Shown here: in pieces, positions 1 to 37,904 of the stretch
How the letters are laid out: the number at the start of each line of letters is the position of its first letter
Position numbering within the stretch: the first letter of the stretch is position 1
DNA from: Alviniconcha marisindica
Taxonomy: Eukaryota; Mollusca; Gastropoda; Provannidae
Direction of reading: 5' to 3'
NCBI GenBank assembly: GCA_018857735.1
Contig: JABMCL010000713.1
Location: forward strand, 2,455,001 to 2,519,000
Length of the DNA stretch: 64,000 bases
Position numbers and translations under genes: made by a program
The notes under the pieces: generated by a model
Seen by the model: only the letters and a program-made list of their open reading frames with translations
What the model was told of the DNA's origin: nothing
Databases searched by the model: none

Positions 1-183
1 GGAAGCCCAGGTGGTGGTTGTGTTGCTTAATGTCTTCGGATGTCGGTTGACATATTAGGGACAAGCTGAGACCAGTGCCGAAGCATGGTTCAGTATAGCT
101 TTACGTCCACGGAAACCAGAAGGCTCGTTAGGACGGCCAGCCCAGGACGGCCACCTCGACTCTCACACAGCTCCTGAACTATG
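1..183 (+). repeat. Dispersed element A, copy 1
   Basis: A short non-coding element of about 170 bp, recognised by TTGCTTAATGTC, GACATATTAGGGACAAGC, the GGTTCAATATAGCTTTACGT type core and the end TCACACAGCTCCTGAACTAT. Further copies in this window: 1523-1570 (-, fragment), 2627-2796 (-), 7181-7330 (+), 35925-36108 (+, with target-site duplication) and 47341-47396 (fragment). It has no tRNA-like promoter. Confidence 0.8.
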
Positions 184-204
184 GACGTGGCGGTAAGTAA
201 GTAA

Positions 205-515
205 ACATGGTGCTTAACGTCCACAGAAACCATAAGGCTTATTGGGGACGGGGAGAAGGGAGAACGGGGGTGGGGGGGGGGGGGGGGGGGAGATTATATA
301 CCTATCGCTACACTGTCACCACCAGAATGATTCCTGCATTAAGATGGGCAGCGATGAGAGCCATTTTAATGTTTCAGTAGGAAGTGATGGACAAAGTCAC
401 AAGACAGTGTCCACAAACCACAACCTTTTTGAAGAGAAAGGAGAGCCGAAGCGGTATCGAACCGAGGTCCTTCCGCTTACCAGCCTAACGCCTTACCGCT
501 AGGCCAAACCGGCTC
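205..515 (-). mobile_element. tRNA-derived SINE, family B, copy 1
   Basis: Read on the - strand, the right end is tRNA-like: GGCCTAGCGGTAAGGCG resembles the pol III A box and GGTTCGATACC the B box. The body contains the CACTGTCACCACCAGAATGA block (+ strand reading, near 312) and ends at the CATGGTGCTTAACGTCC boundary. It carries an internal poly-G run (about 277-291). A second copy is at 2795-3087 in opposite orientation and a body fragment at 8325-8412. No protein is encoded. Confidence 0.75.
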
Positions 516-1500
516 ACGACGTGGCGGGCCCAGCGCGCAAGTTTTAACACTTCAGATAATTAGGGCCATAAAACTCCCACCCAATCAAAAACTGAAGAGA
601 AAGGACGACAGGAAAGAGAACTGATCTACAGCTGTACCATGGCAGCCTGCCTGTAGAATGAGGAGCACCCCGTGACGTCCGTATTGCGTCACCCACCGCT
701 CCCCCGTGACCTGCCGGGGTCCGTCCCCGGGAACGGGGGAAGCGAAGGGTGACCTCCATCGACAAACAGGGCTCGGTGAAGGAAGCGCTGTGTTCAGCTC
801 CCTGAACACCGCCAACTCACCGCCGTGCCTGCCGAGCGTGACCAACGCTCCAACGCGGCAAGTGCCTCACTCCTCTTTCCTTAATAATAACAAACCCCAT
901 AATATGCTACTAACCTATGTCAGATTACTATGCGACTTTTGCATAGTATGAATATCCAAATGCCTAAGTGGTTATTGTTTTTCAAAGCCACGAGACTTTT
1001 TGTCTCCTTTTAACTGCGACTTTTGCATAGTATGGAAACCCAAATGCCTATGTTTTAAGGCCACGAGACGTTTTCGTCTATTTTTAACTGTAAATAGATG
1101 TGTATCCAAACAATGGATTTTTAACAGTAGCAGGCGCGTCGTTGTCGCCCAGAACATGTCATGCATGTTCAAACTGGAATAGCGACCGACTGCGTCGCTC
1201 CCCGGCTGCGTGGCTGGGGAGCAGAATGTCTAAACCATAACCAGCTTTTTAAAGGTTTTTTCCTTTTACTAAAAGCTGGATGGATTAATAATTTTTTAAT
1301 GTATGCTGCCCTCATTACAGGCCCATTTACAGCTGTGAGCAGGTGGTCGTCGTTTTTTACCCGCAGTAAAATGCACTCCCAACGACAAAATGTATTTTTT
1401 ATCCAAAAGTAGGCGCCTTGCTGCCCCCCGGACATGATTACACGTACTGAAGCTGAAGCGACTCAACCCCCCCCCCCCCCCCCCCCCCCCACTCATCTTT
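516..1500. other. Non-coding stretch with an 83-bp tandem duplication
   Basis: No gene seen. Two copies of a block starting GCGACTTTTGCATAGTATG occur at 932 and 1015 with offset 83 bp. A related segment with GGCGCGTCGTTG/GGCGCCTTGCTGC occurs at 1130-1150 and 1412-1425. A poly-C run lies at about 1467-1490. Confidence 0.5.
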
Positions 1501-1522
1501 ACTTTTAAGAGTTTCTTACAAT

Positions 1523-1570
1523 TTGTCCCTAATATGTCAACCCGACATCCGAGGACATGAAGCCCCACAT
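1523..1570 (-). repeat. Element A fragment
   Basis: The complement contains the GACATATTAGGGACAAA and ATGTCCTCGGATGTC blocks of element A. The rest of the element is missing. Confidence 0.7.
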
Positions 1571-1996
1571 CATCATCATCATCACGACAGGAAAGAAAAG
1601 GTTAAAGGGCCATGGCCCTGGAACACACACAGTACACTCGGTTACTACCTATTACCTAATTAATGTTATATATGACAAACCAAAACAAAAGCTCTCAAAT
1701 TAAATATATTTAAAAAAATAAAATAATCCCTCACTATGGAAAGTTATCATCCTCAGCAGACGTCCTGACGCATGCGCAAACACGTTTAATAACTGTTATA
1801 ATTTTCATTAAAAACTCAGTGGCGAGGCTTTTTGACAGTTTGTATTTTATTTCCTGTTGCTGCGTCCGCTATCAAAGTAGTGTCTCACTCGATGTGACAA
1901 TGATAATGATAGCAGGTTATTTATGGCGCATGACTCTGATGATATGCTCATGGCTTTCACTGAGTTCCCGCGCGCATTCCTCACATTCAGACACTC

Positions 1997-2021
1997 AGTC
2001 ACACAGACACAGACACAGACA

Positions 2022-2063
<42 letters not shown>

Positions 2064-2138
2064 CACACACACACACAACACACACACACCACACACACAC
2101 ACACACACACACCTACACACACACACCACAACTCGTTC

Positions 2139-2195
<57 letters not shown>

Positions 2196-2198
2196 TCA

Positions 2199-2245
<47 letters not shown>

Positions 2246-2256
2246 ACACACACTGT

Positions 2257-2295
<39 letters not shown>

Positions 2296-2308
2296 TGACA
2301 CACACTGT

Positions 2309-2389
<81 letters not shown>

Positions 2390-2461
2390 ACACCCCAGCG
2401 AGTCTCGGTGTCATTCGGGCAGGCTCTGTCGATGACACACCAGCACACACACACACACACG
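1997..2461. repeat. Compound (CA)n/(TC)n microsatellite
   Basis: Nearly uninterrupted CA dinucleotides with a 60-bp TC island at about 2137-2197 and scattered CACTGTGACA interruptions. All long frames across it are His-Thr or Cys-Val artefacts. Confidence 0.97.
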
Positions 2462-2626
2462 CTCGTGCTCGCGCGCTACCAAGTCAGTCATGTGCCGCTA
2501 CTGAAATGACGACCCAGTCAGTCAGCTGACCCATCCACAGCCCCGCCCCTTTCCTGCCGTTATCGCGTGGTATCACAAGCGGCGGCCGACAAGACGGCTT
2601 GTGAGCTGGCTTAAAGCAGCCCCACA

Positions 2627-2796
2627 TAGTTCATGAGCTGTGTGAGAGTCGAGGTGGACGTCCCGGGCTGTCCGTCCTAATGAGCCTTCTGGCTTCCGTG
2701 GACGTAAAGATTTATTGAACCATGCTTCGGCATTGGTCTCAGCTTGTCCCTAATATGTCAACTGGCGTCCGAGGACATTAAGCAACACAACCGAAC
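2627..2796 (-). repeat. Dispersed element A, copy 3
   Basis: Reverse complement of the element at 1-183 (AGCTGTGTGAGAGTCGAGG through TGTCCCTAATATGTCAAC). It directly abuts the second family B SINE, but in a different relative order from 1-515. Confidence 0.8.
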
Positions 2797-3087
2797 CGAA
2801 CTTTAAAGCAGAAGGACCTCGGCTCGATTCCGCTTCGGCTGTCCTTTTTCTTCAGAAAGGTTGTGGTTTGTGGACACAGTCTTGTTGTGACTTTGTCCCT
2901 CACATTAAAATGGCTCTCCTTGCTGCCCATCTTAATGCAGGAGTCATTCTGGTGGTGACAGTGTAGCGATATGTATATATATATATATATATCTCCCTCT
3001 TCCCCCACAGCAACACCCCCTCCCCCTTCTCCCCGTCCCTGATAAGCCTTATGGTTTCTGTTGAAGTTAAGCACCATGTTTACCAAA
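2795..3087 (+). mobile_element. tRNA-derived SINE, family B, copy 2 (5'-truncated)
   Basis: It retains the B-box-like GGCTCGATTCC, the body (AGGAGTCATTCTGGTGGTGA near 2938) and the end CTTATGGTTTCTGTTGAAGT. The A-box region is missing. An (AT)n tract sits in the middle. Confidence 0.75.
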
Positions 3088-3960
3088 GGGCTTCCACTAG
3101 GAAAGCGACCGGTTTACTGCGGTCACTTCATTCCAGGTAACACGTCACGTTTCTTTCCTGCCTGACAGTGAGAAGATTTCCTAAACTACAATAGGGGCAT
3201 GGACAGATACTTTTCGTGTTTTCTGGACGATATGAAAGTGTTTGAAACAAGTGAAGAAGTAGACTCGACTCGTGACTGTGCAAATGAACAGTCCGATGCT
3301 ACAGGTGATGCGAAAGAACGAAGCTCTATAATTATAGACTTTCCGGTTTGATTTGGAAACTAGAGCTCAAGACAGAAAATCACCGAAAATCCAATACCAC
3401 GCGCTGTCTACCTAAAAATGAGGTGTAGACCCCTAAAAACAGAAACAAGCGCTAAATGACAGGCAGAGAAAGAAACTGAACGCAAATTCCGCGTGCGGCA
3501 AAAAAAAAAAAAAAAAAAAAAAAGGCCAAGAAAGAAGCTGAACACAATAGCCTGTGGCAAAATTATAAAGAAAGACAAAACAACACAAATGCGAGAGTTA
3601 AATGAAAAATGGCTGCCCTAATCAGGCAAGCAAACAATTGAAACCAAATGGCCAGATGAAAAGGATGGTGAAAATGACGAAGAAAGATCAAGGACTGAGA
3701 AAGAGGCCATGATTTTTGATTTTTTTTAAAATCCATTATTCCCACCCGATCGAAAACCGTACATGGTAACTAACTGTTTCTGGCAGCGTGCAATATGTGA
3801 CAAAGGCTGGAAACGCGTAATCCACGCACACAATACAAACCACACAATGATGATGCTAACAGCCACTGCCGACAATACACTCTCACGAAGTACCCATATA
3901 ATTTTTATTTTATTTTTTAATCAAGTTGTCTCGATTAGCGAGGCACCTCAAGGTTACTCC
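3088..3960. other. Non-coding, AT-rich; poly-A tract
   Basis: No gene recognised. An A23 run lies at about 3501-3523 between two similar segments (AAAGAAACTGAACGCAAATT and AAAGAAGCTGAACACAAT), which suggests an old duplication or retroposition scar. Confidence 0.4.
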
Positions 3961-3974
3961 CATCACCCCTACAT

Positions 3975-4300
3975 CGAAAAAGAACGAAACTACTCAAGAA
4001 TCAAAAGGGAACGCAAAGAGAGGAAAAACAAAAATAGTCGGAGTGTATACCAAGAACCTTCCACTGACCAACAAACCCCAAACACTAACCCACTGGGAAA
4101 CACAAAGTATCTAGTTTGATTTTATACTAGAATAACTGATTACAGGACCTCAAGGAAAACCCACAGCGAAAAAAAGAAATACTCGAGAATAAAATGGGAA
4201 AAGAGAGGAAAAACAAAAATAGTCGGAGTGTATACCAAGAACCTCACTGACCCAAACACGAAACACTAACCCAGGGAAAGCACAAAGTATCTAGTTTGAT
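3975..4300. repeat. Two-copy tandem duplication, about 180-185 bp
   Basis: Blocks AGGAAAAACAAAAATAGTCG (4021 and 4206) and CACAAAGTATCTAGTTTGAT recur in order. Small indels separate the two copies. Non-coding. Confidence 0.8.
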
Positions 4301-4779
4301 GAACTAGAAAAAAATTACAGGCCTGAAGGGGTTAACACCTTATCTTTTATATTTTTCTCAAGTAACCTTGAAAATTTCGGAGATGTTGCAAAGCGCAGTG
4401 AGTCAAGTTTGTGTAGATCCGCAGAGAATAGCGATATACCATTAGCCTAAAAGTTATCTTTTAGTATTTATTATTATTGTGAAGGCAGGGGTCGTCCCAA
4501 CTAAAACGCCACGAATCTGACAAGGCTATACAAAGAAAGAAAGAAAGAGAGTGAAAAAGTCCGAGATGAAGAAAGGCCGAAACAAAAAGATGGTCACGTG
4601 AAAAACAACTGAAATTCCAAATGTTGTTAGAGGTGTCGGAGCTTTATTCTTGGAGATTCGAACTGGAAATTGTTCTAAGTCGATTACCCGGTAGGCACCC
4701 TTACAACCATTTTGCTGTGTTGTGGCGATTGAACCCAAAACGACAAAACCGCTCTGAGTCAGTAGCCTATGTGCCGAGC

Positions 4780-5177
4780 CGTTGTTTGTGATACCAGCGC
4801 GTGAGATAAAAATCCGCACTAAAAATAGCAACATTTCGCGTCTCTGATTGGTTGAGATCGGCGACCGCGTGGGGCGTGTGGCTGGGTCTATCAGCTGGCG
4901 GTGCGACGCTTCTGCGCATGTCAGGAGTGTACTCCTCTGCCATGGCAGTTTCGAAGAAGAAACGGTCTGCTGTGTGTTGAGACTCTGATAGCATGAAACA
5001 TGGATTTGTGTATCGGCATTAGTCTAATAAAAATGGGTGTCTGAACTTTATTGTTGTATAGAGATACCAGTGAAAGTTGGAGTGTGAAATGACATTCACA
5101 GTCAATTGATTGAGTCACAGCGCCGAATTCGCTGTGGCAGTGAGTCGAAGAATTTGTCGTCTGCATCAGATCCAGAG
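4780..5177 (+). promoter_or_regulatory. Candidate promoter and non-coding first exon of the SLC16A10-like gene
   Basis: A CpG-rich stretch (about 4785-4930) in AT-rich surroundings contains an inverted CCAAT box (GATTGG near 4847) and GC-rich motifs. It is followed by sequence ending CCAGAG before a good donor GTAAGC at 5178. The first coding exon has its own acceptor at 7888, so at least one upstream 5'-UTR exon must exist; this is the best candidate seen. The leader would include a short upstream ORF starting at 4919 (about 20 codons). Inference only, without transcript evidence. Confidence 0.35.
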
Positions 5178-5760
5178 GTAAGCAAGTGTTTCTGCTGACT
5201 CTGGAATATTTTGTCGGAAGACGAATAACAGTACATTGCACTTTTTCGTTTTGAATGATATATGCCAAATGTGTGTCGTGCTTATGTTGTGATATGTGCT
5301 CAATATTTTATGAATTTTCAGTCATGAAAGTAATTATCCCGTAAATTCGCCGTTCAAGGTTGCCATGCTACTCACTATATGAAGGGAATAATAGTTTTGT
5401 GTGAAGTCGGTGAGTCGGTTTGTGACCTAAAGAGTGATCGGTTGACTGGATATGGGCCAAAGAGGTGACAAATACATGTAACTCTATCCCTTACTTACCC
5501 TTTGGTAGACGATGACGCACGATAGCATTGGCGCATAGCAGCCTAGCTAGGATGTGTTTGGGTGACTGTTATTGCTAACTCTGTGAGACTCAGTTGTTAT
5601 TGCTAACTCTGACTGTGAGACTCGGTTTCAGTTTGCGTTCCTGTTGCTGTCAAGGTAGCCGTGGTGTATACTCGTGCACAGTTATAAAACTTGTCAGTAC
5701 TTTACGTACTTCTGCCTGCGTTGTTTGTGCTGGTTGGCATATTTTGTTGGTGATTGTGTG
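5178..5760. other. Putative first intron of the transporter gene, no feature
   Basis: Unique-looking sequence following the candidate donor; no open frame with coding character. A short near-repeat TGTTATTGCTAACTCTG occurs twice (about 5565-5610). Confidence 0.4.
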
Positions 5761-5761
5761 T

Positions 5762-7140
<1,379 letters not shown>

Positions 7141-7142
7141 AT

Positions 7143-7144
7143 GT

Positions 7145-7178
<34 letters not shown>

Positions 7179-7330
7179 AATGTGGAGCTTAATGTCCTCG
7201 GATGTTAGCTGACATATTAGGGACAAACTGTGACCAGTGCGTGTGCCTGGTTCAATGTTGCTTTACGTCCACAGAAACCATAAGGCTCAGGACAGCCACC
7301 TTGACTTTCACACAGCTCCTGAACTCTGAC
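7143..7330 (+). repeat. (GAT)n tract followed by element A, copy 4
   Basis: About twelve GAT triplets (7143-7180) abut a diverged, internally deleted copy of element A (7181-7330). The latter is recognised by GACATATTAGGGACAAACTG, TTTACGTCCACAGAAACC and CACACAGCTCCTGAACTCTG. Confidence 0.75.
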
Positions 7331-7936
7331 ATGCAGACATGTCGGCTAAATAGATGATAAGAACTATATTGAATAGATGGCTGGTTTGGGGCAGACATTT
7401 TGCATAGATGTATATGATATATAATAATAATGATGTCAGTGTGCCATCTTAATTAAAAAATTTTAACAATGATGGTGATGATGAGGAGGAAGATCTTCAT
7501 CAAGTATTTATACATCCTTTCCTGGGAATGTCAAACAAATATGAAGGGGGGGGGGAACCACTTGGGGAAGTTAGAAAAAGAATAGTCAGTTTCCACTGAA
7601 TACATTGATTAGTTGGTACTGTAGAAATCTCAGTGCTCAGCTGTGTGAGCTACTCACTACATTACCACTACCTGTTCCCAAATGCGCATGATGATTCTTC
7701 TAGTTCTGCTACTGTTCTAGTGCACATGGGCATTTGTTTCTGTTTAATCTTTGGATGAGCTGTCGTGCAGGTTGACTGTCTTTTGAAGATCTCCTTCGCT
7801 GACTGCACTATAAATATATATATAACATATCTTTGTAAGTCTGTTTTAAAATTTATATGGTTCAAAATTATTTTGAATTTTTTTCAGATTGTTGGATTGC
7901 TTAGAAAGTCTGCCTGTGCTAACCTAGGAGAGGGCG

Positions 7937-32662
<24,726 letters not shown>

Positions 32663-33600
32663 AGTTGATCCAAAGGGTCTAAGGGGGTGAATGTGGGCAT
32701 GCTGCAAACCAGGAAGTCTGGCAAATAGTTGCAGAATATTTCTTAATATTTTTTTTACCATAAATGTTTAGAAGATGCACCTCTGGTGGAGTTTATGCAC
32801 CTTGTGTTTCCACGCATGCCGGGTGAGAGTTACTGTAGGTGACTCAGGTCTTTGTTGTTGTACTTGCATTACGTCTTTCAAGTGCTGATTAACTCCCTCG
32901 TGTGTTGATTTTTTTGACCATTGTTTGTTTCTTTTGGGCTTTGCGCATGCCCTCCCAGTAGACATGCCGGATCCATTTGCATCCAATCTGGATCAGCTTG
33001 GTAGGCGGACTGGATGATTCTTGCTTCCAGACCAGTGCAAAACTGGCAGTGCACCAATTGCGTCCTACCAGAAATTGGGCCCAATGATTCCTGCACACTG
33101 GCTTGCTTCCAGACCAGATCCATTTGGTCAAAACCTGACACAGTCAGCCAGAACTTAATCAGATCTGGGCTGGTTTTGCACAATATGATCTGGGATGTCT
33201 GTGGAAGGATGCAACCAAGTCTGAAAGTGCAAAACTGGCAGTGGGCCAATTGCGTCCTACCAGAAATTGGGCCCAATGATTCCTGCACACTGGCTTGCTT
33301 CCAGACCAGATGCATTTGGCCAAACCCTGACCAGGCCTTCCAGATTGGATCCAGGTTGGTTTTGCGCAATATGGTCCATGCCTTCTTTGGAAAAACAGAA
33401 CTAAATCAGATGTGGGAAGTTGGATCAGGCTTATACAATCCAGCCCAATTCTTGCCATAACTGGCCATAACCAAAATGCTTCTGGATGGGGTCCGGCATG
33501 TTTACTGTTTTTAAAAAATTCTGGTCCCAGGCTGTCTCAACAGAAACCATCAGGCCCAGGTCCCAAGATCACATGCATCCAGGCACTTGATAATATCTCA
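32663..33600 (+). other. Putative 3' UTR/flank with about 190-bp direct duplication
   Basis: After the stop, GCAAAACTGGCAGTG, ATTGCGTCCTACCAGAAATT and CTGGCTTGCTTCCAGACCAG occur at 33,036-33,120 and again at 33,227-33,311. The open frames across it are symmetrical on both strands and look non-coding. The first AATAAA downstream of the stop that I noticed is near 33,855. Confidence 0.5.
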
Positions 33601-33770
33601 TAAAGTCCTGTCATTAAAGGGGACCCCGAGTGATAATATCCCATAAAGTCCTGTCATTAAAGGGGACCCTGAGTGATATTATCCCATAAAGTCCTGTCAT
33701 TAAAGGGGACCCTGAGCAATATCCCATAAAGTCCTGTCATTAAAGGAGACCCCAAGTGAAGAGGGTCCTA
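33589..33770. repeat. 43-bp tandem repeat, 4 copies
   Basis: The unit contains ATATCCCATAAAGTCCTGTC and ATTAAAGGGGACC. Confidence 0.92.
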
Positions 33771-33861
33771 AGGCCCTAGAGATACAAATGAAAGAAGAAA
33801 TAACACCCACAGCAGTTTTCCACTTGATTTGTAGTCAGTTTTGTTAAAAAAATTAAATAAA

Positions 33862-34190
33862 AAGCGTTTAGAAGCTGTGAAAAAAACAGCTGTAGGTGCT
33901 GTTTTAAAACCCAGCATTTAGAAGCTGTGAAAACAGCCATGTGTGCTGTTGTTAAAAACCCAGCATTTAGAAGCTGTGAAAACAGCCATGTGTGCTGTTG
34001 TTAAAAACCCAGCATTTAGAAGCTGTGAAAACAGCCATGTGTGCTGTTGTTAAAAACCCAGCATTTAGAAGCTGTGAAAACAGCCATGTGTGCTGTTGTT
34101 AAAAACCCAGCATTTAGAAGCTGTGAAAACAGCCATGTGTGCTGTTGTTAAAAACCCAGCATTTAGAAGCTGTGAAAACACAGCCATGGG
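33862..34190. repeat. 49-bp tandem repeat, about 7 copies
   Basis: The unit contains CCCAGCATTTAGAAGCTGTG, AAAACAGCCATGTG and TGCTGTTGTTAAAAA. Internal copies are nearly identical, so the expansion is recent. Confidence 0.95.
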
Positions 34191-35690
34191 TGCCATTTTC
34201 TGTTTCTTTGCCGACAGTGTTCATAACATCACGAACAAGGTTTGCATGTGTGGCAGAAGTGCTGTCTACATCACAAGCTAACCTTTTTCTGCTCATGGGT
34301 AAAAAGCAAACCAACACAGATGCACCCCGGGGCGCTCAAATTTGAAGCAAAACTGTGTTTTAGTTACACAAGCATTGGTAGAAGAACTAGGTGAAACTTC
34401 CAGATGGAAATATGGGAGTAATTGCAAGGAATTTTGATCAGCTTCCTTGGTAGCTGTCATATGATTGACAATTACCTCCTTGGTAGCTGTCATATGCATA
34501 GCTGTCAACCCCTTTTGGGAGTAAACCTTAGTCCAGGGTTTGTGAACCTGTATTTCCCTTAAGCAGGCCAGGGTCTTTTGTTTTTTCGCTGGCAGCAGTG
34601 GCATTTTGAATTCCAACCAGCACGTATGGCAGTGGAAGAAAGAAGCAATGTTGTGCAAAATGCACATGCATGACTTCAGATCTCACTTCTGATGAGGTTT
34701 CTTAGCCTATTGCACTAGGCGAATCAGTGTGCATTTCGCAACAGCGTGTGTCAGCTGCTCGTTCGACAGTTTTTCAATCTTTTTGCTCAGTTTAAAACAA
34801 CAACAAAATCTCATGAGAATTATGTTTTCCTGTATCCATTTTCCAGTATGGCCATATCCCCTCAAAATGATGAAAAAAATGTATTTTATACAGGTAAACT
34901 GTATGGGTTGACAGGTATGCATATGATTGGCTGCTGCCACCATTCTTGGGTGCACATGTAGGAGATGCTTGAGCCTTGAGCAGTTGGGGGGGAAAAACAA
35001 CAACGTTTAGCTGTAAAATGACTCCAAAGGAGCCTTCTACGGCAAAAAAGAAGAAGGCCTGGATGGGGACTGACTAAAAGAAGTCTGCTTTGAAGGTATC
35101 TTGGAAGAACTGAAAACCATTAGATTTGATGTGCTAGGAATCAGCCCTAAAGTAGCTTGCCTCGAGGAGGACCATTCAGATGGGGGCAACGGTCTGCAAA
35201 CACAGTTCCCACCAAACCCATCCACTGTTCCTACCACAGATTTGACTCAGGATGCTGACATGTCTAGGTGCTGAGTACATGGTGATCAGAGCAGCGGTGC
35301 AGTCTGTAAGACTGCCATTTTCTGAGCTACCTTTGCTGACTGAGGCCAGTAGTAAGCAAGGCAGGAAGAAAGATGACCGACCATTGTCTAACATCAGTCT
35401 ATGCAATGCACTTGTGTGAAATGGCCCTGAAGGTGCTGTAGTGTCCATCAAGAATTGAGACAAAGTTTGAGGATATTTACTTTTTGACATTTTTTTTTTT
35501 TTTTTTTTTTTAAACCTCAGTTGCATGCAGACCTATTACTTCACTTCTCTTTTTTTTATAACTTTTTTTTTGTATTACTTGACAGCGTTATTATTTTTGT
35601 GTTGCCTAGTTTATTTGTCATGTCTTTTGGTAAATGCACAGTTTTGTATGTTTCAGGCCAGCTTGTGCCTTTGCTAGTCTTTAAGATCCA
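34191..35690. other. Intergenic, unannotated
   Basis: No gene recognised. A poly-T run (35,491-35,511) and the near-repeat TCCTTGGTAGCTGTCATATG (34,443 and 34,475). Confidence 0.4.
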
Positions 35691-35699
35691 ACATAAGCG

Positions 35700-36400
35700 T
35701 TAAGCTTGAAAGCCACACAGTGTGACTGAGGAGACCTTGAAATGATCAAACGAACCCAAACACTATTTGATAGAAAACACAAACTCCAAGCACTGGTTTG
35801 TGACATCCTTCCTACAACCACTGCCACAATTGATTGCACCATAGGTCTTGAAAAACTGTCAGCTAACAGACAGTTTTCATTGATGCTCAAATGACAGTAA
35901 TTTTGTCAGAGTCAACTCAAATTAGGTAGGTATAGGTAGGTAGTGTTGCTTAATGTCCTCGGATGTCGGTTGACATATTAGGGACAAGCTGAGACCAATG
36001 CCGAAGCATGGTTCAATATAGCTTTACGTCCATGGAAACCAGAAGGCTCGTTAGGACGGACAGCCCAGGATGGCCACCTCGACTCTCACACAGCTCCTGA
36101 ACTATGAGCAACTCAAATTATATCAGGTGTTTCTTTTATAACCGCCCACGTTGCTTAACCAGAATCGTTTGGATTGAGATGGAATTATCTCTTTTTTTCT
36201 ACTTGGGATGGATGGGCACCTCATGTTTACATGCATGCTTGGATGCTATGTTTCCTCCACAGTCTGATTAGTACTCAGACTTTCAGAGGGTGCTGATGGT
36301 GTTGGTAGACATGTGTGAGAAACAGCTGCCTCAATGGTGTAACCAGTTCTGGCAGAATTTGGAGGAAGGTGCCGGAAAGTAATGTTCAGAGTGCTTAGAA
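35700..36400 (+). repeat. Dispersed element D, copy 1 (interrupted by element A)
   Basis: Shares, in order, CAAACTCCAAGCACTGGTTT, GACATCCTTCC, AAAACTGTCAGCTAAC, TCATGTTTAC, and the end TGGAGGAAGGTGCCGGAAAG with 53,940-54,420. Length about 500 bp without the insert. Unclassified and non-coding; no terminal structure identified. Confidence 0.75.
35925..36108 (+). mobile_element. Element A, complete copy with 12-bp target-site duplication
   Basis: The element is flanked by identical CAACTCAAATTA at 35,913-35,924 and 36,109-36,120. The target is element D, whose empty-site counterpart at about 54,120 reads ACAACTCAAATA. The duplication length suits target-primed reverse transcription, so element A is probably a LINE-mobilised short retroposon with its start at GGTAGG and its end at CTGAACTATGAG. 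Confidence 0.85.
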
Positions 36401-37900
36401 ACCGATGTCCCAAGGACACCCCTACATAACCGGTACACCATTGCATATGTTGGCAGATGTAGTTATTTGCAAACAGAATGAATAACAGTTGATTTAGATT
36501 TTGGTACATATATCCAAAGACGGGTTTTGGTTGATTTTTGCGTTCTGTTTTGATTCATTTCGGTATTTGGTTTTGGTTAATGTTTTGTGACAGTGATGCT
36601 TTATTAGGAAAATCCTGCTCTGAATGTGTATGCGCGCACACGTGTGCGTGCATGAGAGAGGAAGAGAGAGAGAGAGAGAAGAATGTTGTGCAACTATTTA
36701 GCACATGTGTTCATGTGAGGAAATTAGATCATTGGTATTTGATTTGAGATTATTTTGTAAAGAAAGCAGAATGTACATATTTATGGTAAAGCGCCAGACC
36801 AAATAACTGTCAAACACGGGGTGCAGTGATTGTTTCGCTTTTTGATTGGAATCACAGATTGCGTCATTGTTTTTCTGGTTTTGGGTCCTTGACCCCATTA
36901 ACAATGAAAGCGCTCTTGCATCCATGGAAGAGGATGCTATCGCAACCAGGTCCCATATGTATGATGAACAAACTAAGTTAAAGGCACATACCCTCTTATT
37001 CAGATTTGCTAAAGAGTCCCTATGTCTCTGTGGCTTTCCTTCCACATGCATGAGTCATGAAAGGCTCCAAAACAGTTAGTTGTTTGTGTTTATTTTTAGA
37101 CTGGGAAAGTCCCTTGTTTTACCAACAATGCAAAGAGTGTGATGTTGAAAACTTGAAACCAATTGGACATCGCAGGACTACAGCCTTGTTTGTTTCAGTG
37201 AGTCAAAGCTCATGGTTGAGTTGCGTACATTGTTTGGTTCTTCTCAGTCGAAAAGTCTGTGGGAAGCGTAAACTTCACAGATAATGAAAAATGCTGGGCC
37301 TGCTTTGTTTGAGTGGGTCAACCTTGGGCCATTATTAGTTCTGCTTGCATCCAACAATCTGTTTTTCATCAAAATGTGAGAAGTACTGCCAGACTGTAGC
37401 AGACATGTCAGTGACCCAACGACCCTTTCCCATTCAAGACTTCCCTGTCCCTCTGTTTGTTGGCTATGTTGACGATGATGTGTTTTGATGCATAAATCCA
37501 AATCGTTTGAATATTATGTGGTCTTCAGCAGTACGTGGGGTGGTGTAAGTCCATACAGGTGTTCATTTTCTCCTCAACAGTAGCCTCTGTTGGTAACAGC
37601 AGCATTGAGCAATCATTTTTATATGGCATTTAGGCTGCTTAAAAGTCAGAAGATTAGTCTGTAACTTTAGATGGGTTTACGATGGCTGGATAGTCCTATT
37701 TGCACTTTATGCATGCCTATTTGTTCAGTGTTGTCACCATTTAGAAGATAAACACAATTAAGTGGGCTATTTACCCTTCATAGATGGGCTCAGATGATTA
37801 GTAATGCGATACCAGAATCATCAGTCTGTGATACTTCTACCTGTATGCCTCACATACACTATGTTCCAGTATGTTTATGCAACCATCGGGAATATTATGT
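36401..37900. other. Intergenic, unannotated
   Basis: No gene or repeat recognised apart from a short GA tract (36,659-36,680). Confidence 0.35.
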
Positions 37901-37904
37901 ATTG

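Noticed and set aside
32878..33460. Open frames of 148 and 163 codons on both strands
   Set aside because: They lie in a non-coding 190-bp direct duplication after the transporter stop; no domain and no splice logic.
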